In this document: positions 1-7,196 of the stretch, piece after piece | How positions within the stretch are numbered: the first letter of the stretch is position 1 | Layout: each line of letters opens with the position of its first letter | Assembly (NCBI RefSeq): GCF_030689025.1 | Contig: NZ_JAUYWA010000007.1 | Location: 62,001 to 126,000 of the forward strand | DNA length: 64,000 nt | Source of the DNA: Oceanobacter sp. 1_MG-2023 | GTDB taxonomy: Bacteria > Pseudomonadota > Gammaproteobacteria > Pseudomonadales > Oceanobacteraceae | Direction of reading: 5' to 3' | Program-made: the position numbers and the translations under genes | The notes under the pieces: model-generated | Databases searched by the model: none | Told to the model about the DNA's origin: nothing | Seen by the model: only the letters and a program-made list of their open reading frames with translations

Positions 1-1533
1 GATCGTGAGTTGCGGCAGCAGTTTTCCATTACCGATACCGAAGCCGAAGCACTGGCACGCATGGCGCTGACCATCGAAGAGCACTATGGCCGGCCGATGG
101 ATATCGAATGGGCCAAGGATGGGGATGACGGCAAGTTGTACGTGGTGCAGGCGCGACCGGAAACGGTCAAGAGCCGCACCAGCAAAACCGTGATGGAGCG
201 CTACCTGCTGAAAGAAACCGGCACGGTGCTGGCCGAAGGACGCAGTATTGGCCACCGGATTGGCTCCGGGCCGGTTCGGGTCCTGAACGATATCGACGAT
301 ATGGATCAGATCCGGGAAGGGGATGTACTGGTTGCCGATATGACCGACCCGGATTGGGAACCGATCATGAAACGCTCGTCAGCCATTGTTACCAACCGGG
401 GTGGGCGGACTTGCCATGCCGCGATTATTGCGCGTGAACTGGGCATTCCGGCGGTGGTCGGTTGTGAAGACGCTACCGAGCGACTGAAAGATGGCCAGCC
501 GGTCACGGTATCCTGTGCCGAGGGTGATACAGGTTATGTTTACGATGGCGCACTGGATTTTGATATCCGCACCAACAGCGTGGACTCAATGCCGGAGCTG
601 CCGTTCAAAATCATGATGAACGTAGGCAATCCCGACCGGGCCTTTGATTTCCAGGAGCTGCCAAACGCCGGGGTTGGTCTGGCGCGGCTGGAATTTATTA
701 TCAATCGCATGATCGGTGTGCACCCCAAGGCCTTGCTGAATTTCGACAACCTGCCCGAAGACCTCAAGCCTACGGTACAACGCCGTTTTGCCGGCTATCC
801 GGGGCCGGTCGACTTTTACGTCGAAAAGCTGGTGGAAGGGATTTCAACACTGGCCGCCGCGTTCTGGCCCAAGCGGGTAATCGTGCGCTTGTCAGACTTC
901 AAATCAAACGAGTACGCCAACCTGATTGGTGGCCGTTTGTACGAGCCGGAAGAAGAAAACCCGATGCTGGGCTTCCGTGGCGCTTCCCGTTATATCTCGA
1001 AAAATTTCCGCGATTGTTTTGAGCTGGAATGCCGGGCCATGCACAAGGTGCGGGATGAGATGGGCTTTACCAATGTCGAGATCATGGTGCCCTTTGTACG
1101 CACCCCTGGTGAAGCGGAGCAAGTCGTTAACTTGTTGAAAGACAACGGCCTGGAGCGCGGCAAGAACGGCCTCAAGCTGATTATGATGTGTGAGCTGCCG
1201 GCCAATGCCATTCTCGCCGACGAGTTTTTACAGCACTTTGATGGTTTCTCGATCGGTTCCAATGATTTGACCCAGCTGACACTCGGACTGGATCGGGATT
1301 CCGGTATTATTGCCCATCTGTTTGATGAGCGTAATCCGGCGATCAAGGTGCTGCTGGAAAAGGCCATTCAGGCATGTAAACGACAAGGTAAATACGTGGG
1401 TATTTGTGGCCAGGGGCCATCAGATCATCCGGATTTTGCCCGCTGGTTGATGGAACATGGCATCGACAGCGTGTCGTTGAACCCGGACTCTGTTATGGAT
1501 ACCTGGTTCTTCCTCGCGGACAAGTCACATTAA
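1..1533 (+). CDS. ppsA: Phosphoenolpyruvate synthase, C-terminal part (5' truncated by window edge)
   Basis: The frame is open to base 1 and ends at TAA 1531-1533, giving 510 visible residues of a protein usually near 790, so roughly the first third (most of the ATP-grasp domain) lies outside. PEP synthase makes phosphoenolpyruvate from pyruvate and ATP in the cytoplasm, releasing AMP and phosphate, for gluconeogenesis. The swivelling phosphohistidine domain shows GGRTCHAA with the catalytic His codon at 415-417. The C-terminal TIM barrel carries MCELPANAI and ends with the YVGICGQ motif whose Cys codon is 1405-1407. A hydrolase and rraA follow, the order known from Pseudomonas. The TTG at 10 is internal and not a start. 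Confidence 0.97.
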   Translation, partial: DRELRQQFSITDTEAEALARMALTIEEHYGRPMDIEWAKDGDDGKLYVVQARPETVKSRTSKTVMERYLLKETGTVLAEGRSIGHRIGSGPVRVLNDIDDMDQIREGDVLVADMTDPDWEPIMKRSSAIVTNRGGRTCHAAIIARELGIPAVVGCEDATERLKDGQPVTVSCAEGDTGYVYDGALDFDIRTNSVDSMPELPFKIMMNVGNPDRAFDFQELPNAGVGLARLEFIINRMIGVHPKALLNFDNLPEDLKPTVQRRFAGYPGPVDFYVEKLVEGISTLAAAFWPKRVIVRLSDFKSNEYANLIGGRLYEPEEENPMLGFRGASRYISKNFRDCFELECRAMHKVRDEMGFTNVEIMVPFVRTPGEAEQVVNLLKDNGLERGKNGLKLIMMCELPANAILADEFLQHFDGFSIGSNDLTQLTLGLDRDSGIIAHLFDERNPAIKVLLEKAIQACKRQGKYVGICGQGPSDHPDFARWLMEHGIDSVSLNPDSVMDTWFFLADKSH

Positions 1534-1613
1534 TGTCCAAACGGGCTGCCATTCTTATCTTACCGCAATGAGTACCCGATCGCTGGTGATCGGAGCTTTG
1601 GAGATATTCCCGC

Positions 1614-2642
1614 ATGAAAAGCAGCAGTGCGCTGTTTCCGGTAACCCTGGCCAGGGCTGATAACCTGGCCGGTTTTACCGATGATGTTTATCTGGTCAAG
1701 CACAACCTTGATCAGGATCGCAGTGTCGAAGTGGCGGTAACACACCTGTCCCCCGGCAGTTATGAAACATCTCCAGACCGTGATGGCCGTCGTCCACCGG
1801 TTGTGCTGCTGCATGGCTCGTTTACCAATCGCAGTTTCTGGCTGACCGCCGATGGTGACGGCCTGGCTGCCTGGCTGGTGCGGCAGGGGTTTGATGTCTG
1901 GTTGATGGAGCAGCGAGGTCATGGATTGTCGCCACGCAATATCGAATACACGGACAATACGGCGCAACAGTACGCCTGTTACGATGTGCCCGCCGTCAAT
2001 GATTTTGTCTGTGAAAAAACCGGAGAATACCCGGCCTGGATCGGACACTCCTTGGGTGGGGTGGTGCTGGCAACTGCGATTGCAGCGGCCAAGTTACACC
2101 CGGACAACTGCGCCGGTGTGGTGTCGTTTGGTGCCCAGGTGCTGAAACGCCCCTGGTATTTGTGGATGCCATTAGGGGCATTAAGTTTACGGACGCTGAT
2201 GTCCATCAAGGGTGAGCTGGACGGTCTCAAGGTCGGCATTGGCCCCGAAAATGAACCGGCCGGTATCGTGAATGAATACCTGGCACGACAGGCTATTTTT
2301 GGCAAATGGCAACTGACAGCAGCCAAACAACCATTGTTGCCCGCCTGGCGACAGGCCAGGGTGTCGTTGCGCATGTTTGCCGGTGTCGCTGATCGTGTTG
2401 ATCCGCTCACCTGCTGCCGTCGTTTTTACGAACACTACGGTTCCGACGCAGGCGTGGAAGTGCCCAAATCCATGACGGTGCTGGGTACCGATAGCGGTTT
2501 TAGTGAAGATTATGATCACTCCGGCATGGTCAACAGCCCGACAGCCTGTCATGAAGTCTGGCCATTGGTGGGCGACTGGCTGGGTAATCTGCATGCCTTG
2601 CCGGGGAATCCAGTCGTTAATCACTCGTTATTACTTGAATGA
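1614..2642 (+). CDS. Alpha/beta-fold hydrolase
   Basis: This 342-residue protein has the alpha/beta hydrolase layout: an oxyanion-hole LHGSF near residue 66, GHGLSP near 102, the nucleophile elbow GHSLGG with Ser146, a late Asp in VADRVDP and a His in YDHSGM. No signal peptide or membrane segment is evident, so it is probably cytoplasmic. GGAG at 1600-1603 lies ten bases before the ATG. It sits 80 bp after ppsA and 89 bp before rraA, a neighbourhood kept in Pseudomonas, but the substrate is not known from sequence. A lipase, esterase or haloperoxidase-like activity would all fit the fold. Confidence 0.85.
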   Translation: MKSSSALFPVTLARADNLAGFTDDVYLVKHNLDQDRSVEVAVTHLSPGSYETSPDRDGRRPPVVLLHGSFTNRSFWLTADGDGLAAWLVRQGFDVWLMEQRGHGLSPRNIEYTDNTAQQYACYDVPAVNDFVCEKTGEYPAWIGHSLGGVVLATAIAAAKLHPDNCAGVVSFGAQVLKRPWYLWMPLGALSLRTLMSIKGELDGLKVGIGPENEPAGIVNEYLARQAIFGKWQLTAAKQPLLPAWRQARVSLRMFAGVADRVDPLTCCRRFYEHYGSDAGVEVPKSMTVLGTDSGFSEDYDHSGMVNSPTACHEVWPLVGDWLGNLHALPGNPVVNHSLLLE

Positions 2643-2731
2643 TTCTTGCTTGCTATCAGCCCAAAGTGGTCTGGACGACAGTGCCCTGTATGGTGTTTGA
2701 TAGCCAACACACTTAACAGGAGACCACTTGT

Positions 2732-3226
2732 ATGACTGATTATCTGACCCCCGATCTGTGCGATGAATATCCTGAACTGATCGAAGTGGTTGAACCTATG
2801 TTCAACAATTATGGCGGCCATGACAGCTTTGGTGGCGAGATTGTGACCATCAAAGCCTTTGAGGATAACTCCAAGGTCCGTGAGCTGGTAGCCACTGACG
2901 GCAAGGGCAAGGTACTGGTTGTCGACGGTGGTGGTTCACTGCGCCACGCCATGCTGGGCGATATGCTGGCAGAAAAAGCCGCTAACAACGGCTGGGAAGG
3001 CATTATTATTAATGGCTGTATTCGTGATGTTGATGCCATTATGGAAACCGCACTGGGTGTTCAGGCATTGGCGACCCATCCACTCAAAACCGACAAGCGT
3101 GGCCTGGGTGATGTGAACGTTGAGGTCAAATTTGGCGGCGTTGTATTCAAACCCGGCTGCTTTGTCTATGCCGATAACAACGGCATTATTGTTTCTCCCA
3201 AAGCATTGTCGATGCCAGCTGAATAA
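2732..3226 (+). CDS. rraA: RraA-family regulator of ribonuclease E
   Basis: The 164-residue product matches the RraA family in length and pattern: an N-terminal [12 protein letters not shown] segment, the [17 protein letters not shown] stretch and INGCIRD, where the Arg and Asp correspond to residues that bind metal and substrate in aldolase-like homologues. RraA proteins bind RNase E and reduce its activity; related proteins act as oxaloacetate decarboxylases or HMG aldolases, so the biochemical role is not certain. AGGAG precedes the ATG at proper distance. RNase E itself is encoded at 16-19.7 kb in this window. The gene is followed by a 0.9 kb non-coding stretch. Confidence 0.9.
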   Translation: MTDYLTPDLCDEYPELIEVVEPMFNNYGGHDSFGGEIVTIKAFEDNSKVRELVATDGKGKVLVVDGGGSLRHAMLGDMLAEKAANNGWEGIIINGCIRDVDAIMETALGVQALATHPLKTDKRGLGDVNVEVKFGGVVFKPGCFVYADNNGIIVSPKALSMPAE

Positions 3227-3279
3227 GTACCCTGATGACTGGGAAATCAGTCGCCTCCGCTGCGTGGCCCGGCTTGGCC

Positions 3280-3333
3280 GGGGCATGCAGGTTGGGGCAT
3301 GCAGGTTGGGGCATGAGGTTGGGGCATGAGGTT
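3280..3333. repeat. Short tandem repeat, four copies of 13-14 bp
   Basis: Four head-to-tail units begin with GGGGCATG: two identical 14-bp units (3280-3307) are followed by two identical 13-bp units lacking one base (3308-3333). A further GGG starts a fifth unit. The array lies about 50 bp after the rraA stop codon. Such arrays change copy number by replication slippage; no function is apparent. Confidence 0.9.
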
Positions 3334-3645
3334 GGGAGAAAGAAGAGTGGGTAGAGGGAGAGAGAGGCTGGAAGTGTGGAGCTGTCGAGCGTACGAATAA
3401 ACACTAATAAACTAATAAAAATTACAGCCTGAATTCAGCGTATCAATAAATCATTGCTGGCCAATCCTGGCGACTGCAAATAAATAATCATGCAATAAAA
3501 ACAATCAATATCTGGTGCTGATGCATGCCGGTTTTCTGGCGTTCTGCAAAAATCACAATATCAGAACCGGGTGCAGGATTAATGTTGGTTTTATTTGGTA
3601 TTCATAAAATATCATCAATGGAGATAATATGTTTCGTGAGCTACA

Positions 3646-3703
3646 GGGGGCATCTATTTAATCCGGTAGCCCAGAGTGAGCACCGGATTAAATAGATGTC
3701 CCC
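3646..3703. repeat. REP/MITE-like inverted repeat
   Basis: Two 22-nt arms, 3646-3667 and 3682-3703, are reverse complements except at one position (fifth base of the left arm), around a 14-nt loop. The arms contain CATCTATTTAATCCGGT. The element is flanked by AT-rich sequence and no gene overlaps it. It resembles REP-type palindromes associated with Y1/RAYT transposases, but that link is from memory of similar sequences and no transposase is present here. A T-run suited to a terminator is missing. Confidence 0.65.
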
Positions 3704-4082
3704 TTTACCTTAAAGGCAGCAAGACTGATGAGATTTTGTCGATTGCTGAAATAAAGCGTATATCTGTTGACCCCGAATAAAGAGCGTATTCAAAACCCTG
3801 TGTAAGGCTGTTCAGTGTTCTGGGTCAGTCACTGGTCGCGCTACCCATCCAGATACGCGTCGATGCTGCCACTCAAAATGGATGCTCAGCTGCGACAGCG
3901 TGAGGTTCCAGTTCTGCCCCTTGATTCTATTTGCCGCTGCCGCTCCATCATGCCGTCAGCACACGCTGCAGTCGATGTGGCGCGACAAGCAAGCGGAGCC
4001 TGGCGACAAGGTGACACCAAACGGGTCATCGTCACCGATTGCATACAAAATCGTTTTCTGAACAAATATTCTGGCCTTTTTT

Positions 4083-4111
4083 TAGCCAGATTCTGTATTT
4101 TCGTATACAAT
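4083..4111 (+). promoter_or_regulatory. Probable prp promoter
   Basis: TACAAT at 4106-4111 fits a sigma-70 -10 box, and TAGCCA at 4083-4088 is an imperfect -35 box with 17-bp spacing. It is placed properly for transcription of prpR and the following methylcitrate genes. The prediction is by eye only. Confidence 0.45.
4101..4110. promoter_or_regulatory. Candidate GntR/FCD operator over the -10 box
   Basis: TCGTATACAA is a near-palindrome centred on GTATAC and fits the TNGT-N2-ACNA pattern seen for FadR/VanR-type GntR regulators. It overlaps the proposed -10 box, so binding of the adjacent PrpR would block transcription. A related sequence, TTGCATACAA, lies at 4039-4048, 62 bp upstream. Autoregulation is inferred. 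Confidence 0.45.
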
Positions 4112-4154
4112 ATTAGCCTAAAGTCTATTGTTAATCTCCTTCAAGGGCCTTATT

Positions 4155-4853
4155 GTGAGCACATCCCAATCGATTGTAGACAATCTGATGGCAGACCCTC
4201 AAACACTCGCAGATAAGGTTTTTTCAGAACTCACCACCGCCATTGTGCGGGGAGAGCTGAAGCCGGGTGTACGAGTGTCGGAGCAAATGCTGGTGCAGAA
4301 GTACGGCGGTAGCCGTGCGCCGATGCGTGAAGCCATTCAGAAACTGGAAGCCCGGCACCTGGTTGTGCGTATTCCCCATGCCGGAGCCAGGGTGGTGTCG
4401 TTATCGTTGGCGGAGCTGCGCGATATCTATGAAGTCCGGGTTGAACTGGAAAGCATGGCTTGCCGTCTCGCCGCCGAGCGGATGACGGACGACGAAATTG
4501 CTGAGTTACAAACCTTGCTGAATGAACACGCGGCATCGATTGAGGCTGAGCAAGGGCAGAGTTATTACCAGAAAGCCGGTGATCTCGACCTGCATTACCG
4601 GCTGATTCGTGGCAGCAAGAATGAACGCTTGCAGCAAATGTTATACGGCGAGTTGTATCACCTGGTGCGTATGTACCGCTATCAAACCAGTACCAGTACC
4701 GAGCGCCCATTACAGGCTCTGCAGGAACACCAACGTATCGTTGAAGCCATCGCAGCACGTGATGCCGAGTTGGCTGAACTGTTGATGCGACGTCATATCC
4801 AGACGTCGCTTCTTAATCTTGAACGACTTATGGCAGAAGAGGAGGGTCAATGA
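4155..4853 (+). CDS. prpR: GntR-family (FCD domain) regulator of the methylcitrate operon
   Basis: A GTG at 4155 preceded by AAGGG at 4143-4147 is the best start; a TTG at 4128 and an ATG at 4188 are alternatives. The protein has a GntR winged helix (roughly residues 15-75, with [13 protein letters not shown] as recognition region) and an all-helical FCD domain with Asp/His residues typical of the metal and ligand pocket ([21 protein letters not shown]). It is the first gene of the operon and overlaps prpB by one base, which supports a role as ligand-responsive repressor, probably sensing a methylcitrate-cycle intermediate. This differs from the sigma-54 type PrpR of enterics. The symbol is given by context. 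Confidence 0.85.
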   Translation: MSTSQSIVDNLMADPQTLADKVFSELTTAIVRGELKPGVRVSEQMLVQKYGGSRAPMREAIQKLEARHLVVRIPHAGARVVSLSLAELRDIYEVRVELESMACRLAAERMTDDEIAELQTLLNEHAASIEAEQGQSYYQKAGDLDLHYRLIRGSKNERLQQMLYGELYHLVRMYRYQTSTSTERPLQALQEHQRIVEAIAARDAELAELLMRRHIQTSLLNLERLMAEEEGQ

Positions 4854-5734
4854 TGACTCCAGGACAAAAATTTCGTCAGGCACTGGCGGAAAACAAACCA
4901 TTACAGATTGTGGGCACCATCAATGCTTATAGCGCCATGATGGCTGAACGTATCGGACACAAGGCAATTTACCTGTCCGGTGGTGGTGTGGCGAATGCCT
5001 CTTATGGTCTGCCAGATCTGGGTATGACGTCGCTGAACGACGTGATCGCCGATGTTAGCCGTATTACGGCAGCCTCTTCTTTGCCATTGCTGGTGGATAT
5101 TGATACCGGTTGGGGTGGCGCGTTTAACATTGCCCGCACTATCCAGCAGATGGAAAAAGCCGGTGCCGCTGCGGTTCACCTGGAAGACCAGGTAGCCCAG
5201 AAACGTTGTGGTCATCGTCCGAACAAGGAAATTGTTTCGGTTGAAGAAATGACCGACCGTATCCGTGCGGCGGTTGATGCCCGTACCGATCCTGATTTCT
5301 TCATCATGGCCCGTACCGATGCCTTTGCCCAGGAAGGTCTGGAAGCGGCGCTGGAACGTGCCAAAGCCTATGTGGCTGCAGGTGCGGATGGCATTTTTGC
5401 GGAAGCAATCAAAACCGAAGAACATTACCGTGCCTTCTCTGAAGCGCTGGGTGATGTGCCAGTACTGGCGAACATTACCGAGTTCGGTCAAACCGAATTG
5501 TGGAACCGTGAGCAGCTGGGTGAATGGGGCGCTGCCATGGTGTTGTACCCACTGAGTGCGTTCCGTGCCATGAACAAGGCAGCAGAAACGGTATATACCA
5601 GCATTCTTGAAAACGGTGATCAGCGCGCAGTTGTCGACATGATGCAGACCCGTATGGATCTTTACTCTTACTTGAACTACCACGATTTTGAACAGAAGCT
5701 GGACCAGCTGTTCTCTGAAGGTAAAAACAAGTAA
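4853..5734 (+). CDS. prpB: 2-methylisocitrate lyase
   Basis: PrpB cleaves 2-methylisocitrate to pyruvate and succinate, the last step of the methylcitrate cycle. The 293-residue sequence is collinear with E. coli PrpB, with IYLSGGGVA, the metal-binding segment [11 protein letters not shown], the active-site loop KRCGHRPNK and PLSAFRAMN near the C terminus. GGAGGG at 4841-4846 favours the ATG at 4853, making a TGATG junction with prpR; the ATG at 4850 is also possible. The two genes are therefore translationally coupled. A structured 149-bp gap separates it from prpC. Confidence 0.97.
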   Translation: MTPGQKFRQALAENKPLQIVGTINAYSAMMAERIGHKAIYLSGGGVANASYGLPDLGMTSLNDVIADVSRITAASSLPLLVDIDTGWGGAFNIARTIQQMEKAGAAAVHLEDQVAQKRCGHRPNKEIVSVEEMTDRIRAAVDARTDPDFFIMARTDAFAQEGLEAALERAKAYVAAGADGIFAEAIKTEEHYRAFSEALGDVPVLANITEFGQTELWNREQLGEWGAAMVLYPLSAFRAMNKAAETVYTSILENGDQRAVVDMMQTRMDLYSYLNYHDFEQKLDQLFSEGKNK

Positions 5735-5767
5735 GCCTCCGGCTGACCCAATAATAACACCAGATCT

Positions 5768-5852
5768 ACACCTGTACGTATCGCGTTACTGCGGCCACAA
5801 CACAACGGATATTGGCTGTTGGCGCGATACGACATACCACCGCTACAGGTGT
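5768..5852 (+). promoter_or_regulatory. Bipartite inverted repeat in the prpB-prpC gap
   Basis: The left arm 5768-5785 (ACACCTGTA then CGTATCGCG) is complementary to two right segments, 5823-5831 (CGCGATACG) and 5844-5852 (TACAGGTGT). The right arm is split by a 12-nt bulge. Eighteen perfect base pairs enclose about 37 nt. There is no T-run, so it is not a standard terminator; an mRNA processing or stability element is more likely. Confidence 0.6.
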
Positions 5853-5883
5853 GGCAACTGACCAGTTTCGATGGAGCATAATG

Positions 5884-7017
5884 ATGGCTGAAGCAAAAAA
5901 ACTGAGTGGCGCAGGCTTGCGCGGACAATCTGCCGGTGAAACGGCACTGTGTACCGTAGGTAAAAGCGGTGCCGGTCTGACCTACCGTGGTTACGATATC
6001 AAGGAATTGGCCGACAAGGCCCAGTTTGAAGAAGTCGCTTATTTGTTGCTGTACGGCAAATTGCCTAATCAGGCAGAGCTGGACGGTTACAAAGCCAAAT
6101 TGAAAAGCCTGCGTGGCTTGCCCGACGCCTTGAAAACCGTACTGGAACAGATTCCAGCTGACGCTCACCCAATGGATGTGATGCGGACCGGTTGTTCGAT
6201 GCTGGGTAATCTGGAAACTGAAACCGATTTTTCCCAGGCCCACGACAGCATTGATCGCATGCTGGCGGTTTTCCCAGGCATGATCAACTACTGGTACAAC
6301 TTTACCCATAACGATGGTTTGCGTATCGAGGTAGAGACCGAGGCCGACAGCATTGGTGAACAGTTCCTGTGGACCCTGCACAACAAAAAACCTGATCCAA
6401 TGCATGTGGATGTGATGCACGCGTCACTGATCGTGTATGCAGAACACGAATTTAATGCTTCGACGTTTACTGCCCGCGTGTGTGCTTCCACCCTGAGCGA
6501 TATTCACAGCTGTGTGACCGCTGCCATTGGTTCCCTGCGTGGGCCACTGCATGGTGGTGCCAACGAAGCGGCCATGGACATGATCGAGCAATGGCGTTCA
6601 GCCGATGAAGCAGAAGAAGCCATCATGGGTATGCTGGCGCGCAAAGACAAGATCATGGGCTTTGGTCACGCGATTTACAGAGAGTGTGACCCGCGTAATG
6701 CCATCATCAAGGAATGGTCACAAAAACTGGCTGAACTGGTCAATGACAAGCATCTGTACGCCGTTTCCGAGCGTGTTGAAGCGGTGATGTGGCGCGAGAA
6801 AAAACTGTTCTGCAACGCGGATTTCTTCCACGCCTCGGCTTACAGCTTTATGGGTATCCCAACCAAGTTGTTTACACCTATCTTTGTGTGTTCACGGGCT
6901 TCTGGCTGGTGTGCTCATGTTATGGAACAGCGTGCCAACAACCGGATTATCCGTCCATCTGCAGACTACTCCGGCCCGGAAAGCGCCGAATGGGTTGATA
7001 TATCTGAACGCAGTTGA
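5884..7017 (+). CDS. prpC: 2-methylcitrate synthase
   Basis: PrpC condenses propionyl-CoA with oxaloacetate to 2-methylcitrate. The start at ATG 5884 (MAEAKKLSGAGLRG) matches the family N terminus and has GGAG at 5873-5876; an adjacent ATG at 5881 and an in-frame TTG at 5812 are less likely. The 377-residue protein carries the type II citrate-synthase features: GLTYRGYDI, a catalytic His in LHGGANEA, GFGHAIYRECDPRN with the second His, and the FTPIFVCSRASGWCAH segment with the catalytic region and Arg residues. Length fits methylcitrate rather than hexameric citrate synthase. Confidence 0.95.
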   Translation: MAEAKKLSGAGLRGQSAGETALCTVGKSGAGLTYRGYDIKELADKAQFEEVAYLLLYGKLPNQAELDGYKAKLKSLRGLPDALKTVLEQIPADAHPMDVMRTGCSMLGNLETETDFSQAHDSIDRMLAVFPGMINYWYNFTHNDGLRIEVETEADSIGEQFLWTLHNKKPDPMHVDVMHASLIVYAEHEFNASTFTARVCASTLSDIHSCVTAAIGSLRGPLHGGANEAAMDMIEQWRSADEAEEAIMGMLARKDKIMGFGHAIYRECDPRNAIIKEWSQKLAELVNDKHLYAVSERVEAVMWREKKLFCNADFFHASAYSFMGIPTKLFTPIFVCSRASGWCAHVMEQRANNRIIRPSADYSGPESAEWVDISERS

Positions 7018-7076
7018 TTGTTGTGATGATCAGGTGATGGATGCTGGCCATAGAGCTGTCCATTCGCCACAAGCCG

Positions 7077-7106
7077 GGTGCCTGAAACCAGTGTGTTGAA
7101 GGCACC
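7077..7106 (+). promoter_or_regulatory. Stem-loop in the prpC-acnD gap
   Basis: GGTGCCT at 7077-7083 pairs with AGGCACC at 7100-7106 around a 16-nt loop. It lies 60 bp after the prpC stop, is not followed by a T-run, and precedes the palindrome at 7155. Confidence 0.4.
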
Positions 7107-7154
7107 TGACGTGTTGGGCCAAGCAATGCTGCTGCCTGAAGTCACAACCAAATT

Positions 7155-7172
7155 ACAACAACCGGTTGTTGT
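7155..7172. promoter_or_regulatory. Perfect 18-bp palindrome just upstream of acnD
   Basis: ACAACAACCGGTTGTTGT is identical to its reverse complement with no spacer. It ends 24 bases before the acnD ATG. As DNA it could be an operator for a dimeric regulator; as RNA it can form a short hairpin close to the ribosome binding site. It is unlike the candidate PrpR operator at 4101. Confidence 0.6.
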
Positions 7173-7196
7173 CCGACAGCCGGAAGAGAGAACACC

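Larger units (their letters stand above)
3227..4154. other. Long non-coding gap between rraA and prpR
   Basis: This 928-bp stretch has no convincing gene. It holds a four-copy GC-rich tandem repeat (3280-3333), an AT-rich segment around 3400-3640, a 22-bp inverted repeat (3646-3703) and, at its right end, the likely prp promoter and operator. The AT-rich composition and isolated inverted repeat suggest old mobile-element debris, but no transposase fragment can be recognised. An open frame at 3815-4216 has no protein-like character. Confidence 0.7.

Noticed and set aside
3750-3840. Possible insertion sequence end near ACCCTGTGTAAG
   Set aside because: Reminiscent of IS256-type ends but no second end, target duplication or transposase fragment could be found.
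3815-4216. 133-codon frame upstream of prpR
   Set aside because: Product is not protein-like, overlaps the prp promoter and the prpR start, and has no ribosome binding site.
4901-5683. 260-codon frame antisense to prpB
   Set aside because: Shadow of a well-identified gene.
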